Below, piece after piece: positions 59,220 through 64,000 of a stretch of 64,000 nt of DNA. Within the stretch, counting starts at the first letter, position 1. Each line of letters starts with the position of its first letter. Origin of the DNA: Candidatus Bathyarchaeota archaeon (lineage in GTDB: Archaea > Thermoproteota > Bathyarchaeia > TCS64); assembly GCA_030739585.1 (NCBI GenBank), contig JASLYX010000004.1, forward strand, positions 1 to 64,000. The letters are read 5' to 3'. The notes beneath the pieces were generated by a model, which saw nothing but the letters and a program-made list of their open reading frames with translations, ran no database searches and was not told where the DNA came from. The translations under genes and the position numbers were made by a program.

Positions 59220-60464
59220 TTGATCAGTACTTTGGAGATAACAAAAGTTGAGACCATCCCCGTAAGCATTCCCGTGGGATTCTTCAAGGATGGTATGTGC
59301 AAAGTCAGGGGAGTCAACGCCCCCGATAAATATTACACAGGAAAAACACTCTCGGGGAGCCGCAGAACGGCGCCCAACGACGCCCTCCTCCTCGATAATA
59401 TTATAGTCAAGATCCACACAGATGAAGATATTACAGGCATAGGTGCAGCGGCTCCAGACGTGGGATTTTTTGGGGAGCCCTGGGAGTCTGTAAAGATCAT
59501 CATAGACAACTACATGGGGCCCCGTATCATTGGAATGGATCCCTTTGACAGAGAGCAGATCCTCCATATAGTCACCAGGACAGGAGGATGGCACAACGTT
59601 CTGGCCACCTCTGGGATTGATCTCGCTTTACATGATCTTCTAGGGAAGGCGATGAACACATCTGTCTGCAATCTCCTAGGGGGCTGTCACCAAGACAAAA
59701 TACTTCTCTCTACGGAGGTGCCGCGGGGTGTCCCCGAAAAGATGGCTGAACACAGCCTGGAGTATTACGAGCAAGGGGTCCGAGGCTTCAAGGCTAAGGT
59801 TGGGTCTGACCCCCTCCGGGATGCCCTCTCCCTAAAGGCTATGCGGGATGCTATGGGAGACAAGATAAGCATCAGGGCGGATGCCAACCAAGCCTACACC
59901 CCCAAGGAGGCCATCAAGATGTGCAAGCTAACCCAGAAATTCGACGTGGATTTGGAGCTCCTTGAACAGCCTACCAAGAAATGGGACCTAGACGGGATGG
60001 CTAGGATAACCAAGACTGTGGACATCCCCATCGAGGCCGACGAGAGCGCCTTCAGCCTCTTTGATGTTATGAGGATCATCAAGAAGGGAGCTGCAGACGT
60101 AATCAACGCCAAGATCGCTAAGGCAGGGGGATTCTATGGGGTCAAGAAATGGGCTGCCGTAGCTGAGTCAGCTGGCCTCGCAACAGTCATCGGGACAGAG
60201 TGGGGGGTGGGTTCCCAGATCGCCGCGAAGTTGCATCTAGGAGGATCTACAAAGACCATCCACCCCGTTATAGAGTTCACGGAGATAATGATCCACGAAA
60301 CACTGCTTTCCGAACGCCTGAAGCTCAAGGACGGTTATCTTGACGTTCCCACAGGCCCAGGGTTGGGACTCGAGTTGGACCCAAAGAAGGTCGAGAAATA
60401 TATGAACCGTGATCCCTTGGCGAGCGCTCTCGCCTCAGCTTCGCGGGAGTCCATATATGGATGA
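59220..60464 (+). CDS. Enolase-superfamily enzyme, MLE-subgroup active site (copy 1)
   Basis: The 414-residue enzyme has an N-terminal capping domain and a TIM barrel. It shows KxK at Lys191/Lys193 (FKAKVGS), metal ligands Asp221 (RADANQ), Glu249 (LLEQP) and Asp274 (EADES), and Lys301 in AKAGG. A lysine on both faces (KxK and KxGG) is the muconate-lactonizing/epimerase pattern, not the Lys/His pattern of mandelate racemase or many sugar-acid dehydratases. Racemase, epimerase or cycloisomerase chemistry is therefore more likely. TTG start about 26 nt after a TATA-like TTTTATC, so possibly leaderless. A paralogue follows. Confidence 0.88.
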   Translation: MISTLEITKVETIPVSIPVGFFKDGMCKVRGVNAPDKYYTGKTLSGSRRTAPNDALLLDNIIVKIHTDEDITGIGAAAPDVGFFGEPWESVKIIIDNYMGPRIIGMDPFDREQILHIVTRTGGWHNVLATSGIDLALHDLLGKAMNTSVCNLLGGCHQDKILLSTEVPRGVPEKMAEHSLEYYEQGVRGFKAKVGSDPLRDALSLKAMRDAMGDKISIRADANQAYTPKEAIKMCKLTQKFDVDLELLEQPTKKWDLDGMARITKTVDIPIEADESAFSLFDVMRIIKKGAADVINAKIAKAGGFYGVKKWAAVAESAGLATVIGTEWGVGSQIAAKLHLGGSTKTIHPVIEFTEIMIHETLLSERLKLKDGYLDVPTGPGLGLELDPKKVEKYMNRDPLASALASASRESIYG

Positions 60465-60505
60465 ACTTGAATTAGTTGAATATACAAATCAGGAAGGAGA
60501 AATCT

Positions 60506-61690
60506 ATGAAGATAACAGAAATTGAGACCATCCCCGTGAGAATGCCCGTTGGCTTCTATAGGGATGGGGAAGACAAGACAGGGGGAAAAAATAGGCCAAA
60601 AAAGTTCTACACCGGGGATCCTTTGGTAAGAAACCCACTTAGAAATACTGACGGCCATAAGCTATTGGATTACGTAATAGTAAAGATCCACACAGATGAG
60701 GGTATTACCGGGGTTGGGGAGGCACCTACGGACGGTAAAGAGCCCCTCGAGGCGGTTAAGTTTATCATCGACAAAATGTTTGTCCCCCACCTCATAGGGC
60801 TGGATCCCTTTAATCTGGAGCGAACCATAGACACCATCAGAGGGAGAAAATCAAGGGGAGCTAACAGGGGCTCCGTATCGGCCATTGACCTCGCCCTCTA
60901 CGACCTTGTTGGCAAATCGCTAAACTGCAACGTTTCCACCCTCCTAGGTGGACTCTACCGGAACAAGGTCCTTGCCTCCATCGAAGTCCCTCGAAATACC
61001 CCCGAGAAGATGGCTGAGCACAGCCTGGAGTATTATGAACAGGGGATAAGGGGTATCAAGGCCAAGGTCGGCTCGGACTATGAAAACGACGCCAAGTGCC
61101 TCAGAGCTATCAGGGATGCCCTAGGCGATGACATCAGCCTTAGGGCCGATGTAAATGGAGCCTACACAGTACAGCAGGCCATCAGGTTTTGCGACCTCGC
61201 CAACAAGTACGACGTAGGCCTAGAACTCATTGAGCAACCTACCCCCACATGGGACCTGGATGGCATGGCCAGAGTCGTGAAGGCGGTGGATATTCCCGTT
61301 GAGGCCGACGAGAGCGCTTACAGCCTCTACCAGGTCTTCAAGATCCTGAAGCATGAAGCAGCGGATCTCATTAACCCCAAGTGTTCCAAAGCCGGGGGGA
61401 TCTTAGGAGTAAAAAAGTGGGCTTCGGTGACCGAGTCTGCGGGTAAGGAGATTGTAGTCGGCACCGAGTACGGTCTGGGGCTGAGGGTGGCAGCGAAGGT
61501 GATCCTCGGGTGCGCACTAAAGAACGCCCAGCCCATAGTGGAGTTCACCGAGATTATGCTCCACGACCTCCTCATCAAGAAACCTCTGGTACTCAAAGAC
61601 GGCTGGATCGACGTCCCCACGGGGCCAGGTATAGGCTGGGAGCTCGACGACGAGAAGATAGAAAAATACATCCCCGCTGTTTTTCCCTAG
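60506..61690 (+). CDS. Enolase-superfamily enzyme, MLE-subgroup active site (copy 2)
   Basis: The 394-residue paralogue of the preceding gene has the same catalytic set: KAK in IKAKVGS, Asp in RADVNGAY, Glu in LIEQP, EADES, and Lys in SKAGG. The start is ATG 60506, because AGGAAGGAG lies 7 nt upstream; the frame itself opens ten codons earlier. The 42-nt gap to copy 1 suggests one transcript. Blocks such as PEKMAEHSLEYYEQG are nearly identical in the two copies, indicating recent duplication. The substrate-specificity (20s) loop near residues 15-50 differs. Confidence 0.88.
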   Translation: MKITEIETIPVRMPVGFYRDGEDKTGGKNRPKKFYTGDPLVRNPLRNTDGHKLLDYVIVKIHTDEGITGVGEAPTDGKEPLEAVKFIIDKMFVPHLIGLDPFNLERTIDTIRGRKSRGANRGSVSAIDLALYDLVGKSLNCNVSTLLGGLYRNKVLASIEVPRNTPEKMAEHSLEYYEQGIRGIKAKVGSDYENDAKCLRAIRDALGDDISLRADVNGAYTVQQAIRFCDLANKYDVGLELIEQPTPTWDLDGMARVVKAVDIPVEADESAYSLYQVFKILKHEAADLINPKCSKAGGILGVKKWASVTESAGKEIVVGTEYGLGLRVAAKVILGCALKNAQPIVEFTEIMLHDLLIKKPLVLKDGWIDVPTGPGIGWELDDEKIEKYIPAVFP

Positions 61691-61763
61691 AACGTTTTTT
61701 AATTCTTTTTTTGTTCAAAGAAACAAGTGGATAAAAGGGACCGAGGCATAGCTGAGACCCGGA

Positions 61764-63317
61764 TTATCTCAACCTTTTCATTGCGAGGGCTGATGGGGTT
61801 ATCGCAAGTCCCCCAAGAGCTGTACATCTGAGCTCTCTTGGGAGCATCCTCCCCACTTTCATCACTGCGTCGATAGTCTCGTCTAAGGGAATAGGGTTAC
61901 TATATCCTCCGAGAATGAGGTCGGCGCAGACGAAGGCGGATGATGCGGCTAACGCGTTTCTGGTGTGGCACGGAATCTCCACCATGCCCTGAACCAGATC
62001 GCAGGGGGACCCCATGGTGTTCTGGAACGCGATGGCCGCAGCATCCAATGCTTGCCGGACAGAGCCCCCAGCCACCTCCACAACCGCGGCGGAGGACATT
62101 GCCCCTGCGGCCCCGATTTCCACTTGGCATCCCGCGACCTCAGCAGCAAAGGTCCCCCTCATTGCTAGCACAAGTCCTATTGCTCCGGCAGCGAAGAGAG
62201 CATTCACGGTCTGGATCTTATTCAGGCCTCGCTCATCGACCAGTGTCGTGATAGTACCGGGAATTGTTCCGGCAGCTCCCCCCGTAGGCGCCGCGCAAAC
62301 GACCCCCATGCTGCTGTTGACGTGCATCGCAGCTAGTGCTCTTGCTGCAGCTTTTGTATGCAGGCCGCCTGTAGCTAGGTCCCCTCTTGTTTCTAGCTCG
62401 TAGATCCTCTGTGCGCTGGGCTCTAGCAGTTGCATCCCTCTGATGTTACCCCTAAGGCCCTGCTCCACGGCTTGAGCCATGATCTCATATCGCCGCCACA
62501 TTTCGTCGATAGCCTCTTCTTGTGTGATGCCTAGTAGGGCTGCCTCGTAGTGGAGGGCTGCTTCTCCCAACGAACATCCCTCTTTCTTGGCATACTCGTC
62601 TAGGGTTTTTCCACTCAGATATAGGGGATCTCCGGGTTTGGGGAACTTTATAGAGCTAGTCTTCCAGATAGATTTTATCCCATCGGTTTTGTTGATTTCA
62701 TCCAACGCGTTTTCATTGAGCTGCCTGAAAAGTTGAGTCCTAATAAGGGCCATCCCATCGCGCTCCTTAATTGAGGGCTCTATTAATATCTGGTCATTGT
62801 AGGACAGTATTTCTTTAATCTTTAAGGCCGCACTGCTTTCTGTCTCAACTATTAAGTTATGGGCGTCCCCCGTGATGTTAACCTCCCAGCCGTTTAGATT
62901 CAGCAGTTCCACAGCACCTCCTCCGGTAGACCTCGCGTTCACAAAGATCTCCTGACCCCCCTGGGAGACGCCCTGTATCCAAATAGCGTTAGGATGATCG
63001 TCCTCCTCCAGAATCTCAACTGTGAAAGCTATCGATAACCCAGAATCTCGGGCTAGCTGGAGCGCGTCGAAGAATCTTTCGTCGGTAATCGGCCACCCCA
63101 TCAACCCAGTGGCAAAACCCAGATCGCTACCTTGCTGAGAGTAAACCTCTGCGTAGGAGCCCCCCTCCGCGAATGAGATGATGACGGTCTCAGGTTTGTC
63201 ATTGAGTAGATCCCTAATGAGTCTGCCGATGAAATATGACGCCGCTGTGTGGGAGCTTGAAGGCCCGTGCATTACGGGGCCAAGGACCTCATTAAAAATA
63301 CTTACTTTCTTCCTCAT
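61764..63317 (-). CDS. sdaA: L-serine dehydratase, iron-sulfur type, single chain
   Basis: The 517-residue enzyme converts serine to pyruvate and ammonia with an oxygen-sensitive 4Fe-4S cluster. The beta domain comes first (EVLGPVMHGPSSSHTAASYFIG), then the alpha domain (VVCAAPTGGAAGTIPGTI, AGCQVEIGAAGAMSSAA, and SPCDLVQGMVEIPCHTRN). The Cys residues that hold the cluster are in place. Presence of this oxygen-labile type suits an anaerobe. With threonine aldolase and glycerate kinase it fits use of serine and glycine. Confidence 0.94.
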   Translation of the reverse strand: MRKKVSIFNEVLGPVMHGPSSSHTAASYFIGRLIRDLLNDKPETVIISFAEGGSYAEVYSQQGSDLGFATGLMGWPITDERFFDALQLARDSGLSIAFTVEILEEDDHPNAIWIQGVSQGGQEIFVNARSTGGGAVELLNLNGWEVNITGDAHNLIVETESSAALKIKEILSYNDQILIEPSIKERDGMALIRTQLFRQLNENALDEINKTDGIKSIWKTSSIKFPKPGDPLYLSGKTLDEYAKKEGCSLGEAALHYEAALLGITQEEAIDEMWRRYEIMAQAVEQGLRGNIRGMQLLEPSAQRIYELETRGDLATGGLHTKAAARALAAMHVNSSMGVVCAAPTGGAAGTIPGTITTLVDERGLNKIQTVNALFAAGAIGLVLAMRGTFAAEVAGCQVEIGAAGAMSSAAVVEVAGGSVRQALDAAAIAFQNTMGSPCDLVQGMVEIPCHTRNALAASSAFVCADLILGGYSNPIPLDETIDAVMKVGRMLPRELRCTALGGLAITPSALAMKRLR

Positions 63318-63549
63318 CAGCTAAGTTCATCGCCTAAACGTTATATATTTCAATATTCTTGGTGGACATATAAGATCGATAAGCCATCAAGATCGAAGCT
63401 AACTGCCTTTCTATATACATGTCGGGACACGGTATATTATCTGAATACATGTACAATCCCCCTAATCCTTTCAGTTGATATCGTGAAGGGTTCCCCCTGA
63501 GCCAGGCGGTGAACGAATATTACTGAAATGTAGAGGTATGAATCTTGGT

Positions 63550-64000
63550 CTAGGGCGTGATGACCATCTTGATACCCTTCCGACTCCTCACCGTCTCGAT
63601 GGATCTCGCGGCGTTGGTGACTCTGAACTTATGGGTGATGATCTCGGTCAGAGGGAGATCGTCCATTCCCCTCTCCAAGAACTGGAGGGCTGTGTCGAAC
63701 TGGGCGGGGGGATAAGCCCAGCTCCCCAGGATGTCCACGTCCTTCATACAGATAGTGTGGGGGTTTATTTCAACGTTCCCCGGGTCGGTATAGTGACCCA
63801 CCTCAACGAATCGGCCACCCCTTCTTGTCAGTTCGATTCCCTCGGCGAAGGCTGCGGGGACCCCAGCGCACTCAATGACTACGTCGGCCCCAATGCCGCT
63901 GGTAAGGCGCTTGACCTCCGCGACCCTTGATCCGCGGTCCGTAAAGCTCCTCATATCGATGACGTAATCCGCCCCTAGCTTCTCGGCGATCTCCAAGCGA
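63550..64000 (-). CDS. Zinc-type alcohol/threonine dehydrogenase, C-terminal part
   Basis: The frame runs off the right edge, so only the last 150 residues of an MDR-family dehydrogenase of about 340 are here. Seen are the end of the Rossmann domain (KLGADYVIDMRSF, GADVVIECAGVPAAF, RRGGRFVEVGHYTD) and the C-terminal catalytic part (LPLTEIITHKFRVTNAARSIETV). The catalytic zinc ligands would lie outside the window. The substrate may be a polyol, threonine or sugar. The 232 bp to the serine dehydratase gene contain nothing recognised. Confidence 0.88.
   Translation of the reverse strand, partial: RLEIAEKLGADYVIDMRSFTDRGSRVAEVKRLTSGIGADVVIECAGVPAAFAEGIELTRRGGRFVEVGHYTDPGNVEINPHTICMKDVDILGSWAYPPAQFDTALQFLERGMDDLPLTEIITHKFRVTNAARSIETVRSRKGIKMVITP

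Noticed and set aside
1-64000. General recoding of TAG as pyrrolysine across the window
   Set aside because: Many intact genes (thermosome, rpoK, purD, scpB, rpl37e, rio2, DUF447 and others) end with TAG at the right place, and no pyl genes are seen. TAG-containing frames are better treated one by one.

Overview
The window is archaeal chromosome of moderate GC content. Diagnostic genes are a thermosome subunit, archaeal EF-2 with its diphthamide loop, Rpo subunits A, B and K, L30e, L37e, an LSm protein, a Rio2 kinase, a crenarchaeal-type RPA-like SSB and part of a tetrahydromethanopterin (H4MPT) synthesis set. Both large RNA polymerase subunits are single chains: rpoA is not split into A'/A'' and rpoB is not split into B'/B''. 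With the crenarchaeal SSB, the lsm-rpl37e pair and an island for sugar-acid and amino-acid breakdown, this points to the TACK side of the Archaea. A Bathyarchaeia-like heterotroph of anoxic habitats is my best inference, but no rRNA gene is present to settle it. Many genes start with TTG or GTG, and several TATA boxes lie about 26 nt before the start codon, suggesting leaderless transcripts.

Layout. 1-8.6 kb: the 3' end of gatB, tRNA-Asn, a strongly self-complementary intergenic element, SSB, EF-2, glycerate 2-kinase and a Toprim protein, then small genes (DUF167, hotdog, FAH). 8.7-16 kb: thermosome and rpoK, then amino-acid and keto-acid metabolism (proline racemase-like enzyme, aminotransferase, HpcH aldolase, VOC protein, ProC). 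16.4-25.6 kb: Ldh2-type dehydrogenase, threonine aldolase, MBL hydrolase, HAD phosphatase, DUF123 nuclease-like protein, protein-lysine methyltransferase-like enzyme, AstE/AspA-like deacylase, LarA-like protein and an SDR with an altered active site. 26-28.2 kb: a cold-shock/HhH fusion with a 15-bp tandem repeat and a DEAD-box helicase.

28.5-37.5 kb holds the minus-strand RNA polymerase operon rpoB-rpoA-rpl30e-nusA, followed by a HypE-like AIR synthase where rps12 would be expected. Divergent from it are lsm-rpl37e, a zinc-ribbon protein behind a phased repeat array, and rio2. 40.2-46.1 kb carries the H4MPT-type cluster (CitG-like protein, nucleotidyltransferase, DUF447, beta-RFAP synthase, dihydropteroate-synthase-like protein, flavin reductase), then purD and scpB.

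48.2-64 kb is a catabolic island: mannonate dehydratase, RraA-like aldolase, two tandem-related aldo/keto reductases flanking a broken phosphodiesterase gene, a MoaD-like protein, a DapA-family aldolase, two enolase-superfamily paralogues, an Fe-S serine dehydratase and a partial zinc dehydrogenase. In the middle sits a four-gene membrane operon (56.1-59.1 kb) of unknown function. It pairs two anchored domains with two polytopic proteins and is the best candidate here for an undescribed system. Taken together the catabolic enzymes suggest oxidation and dehydration of sugars or sugar acids, aldol cleavage to pyruvate and small aldehydes, and entry of glycerate into glycolysis through glycerate 2-kinase. 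That flow is inference from families.
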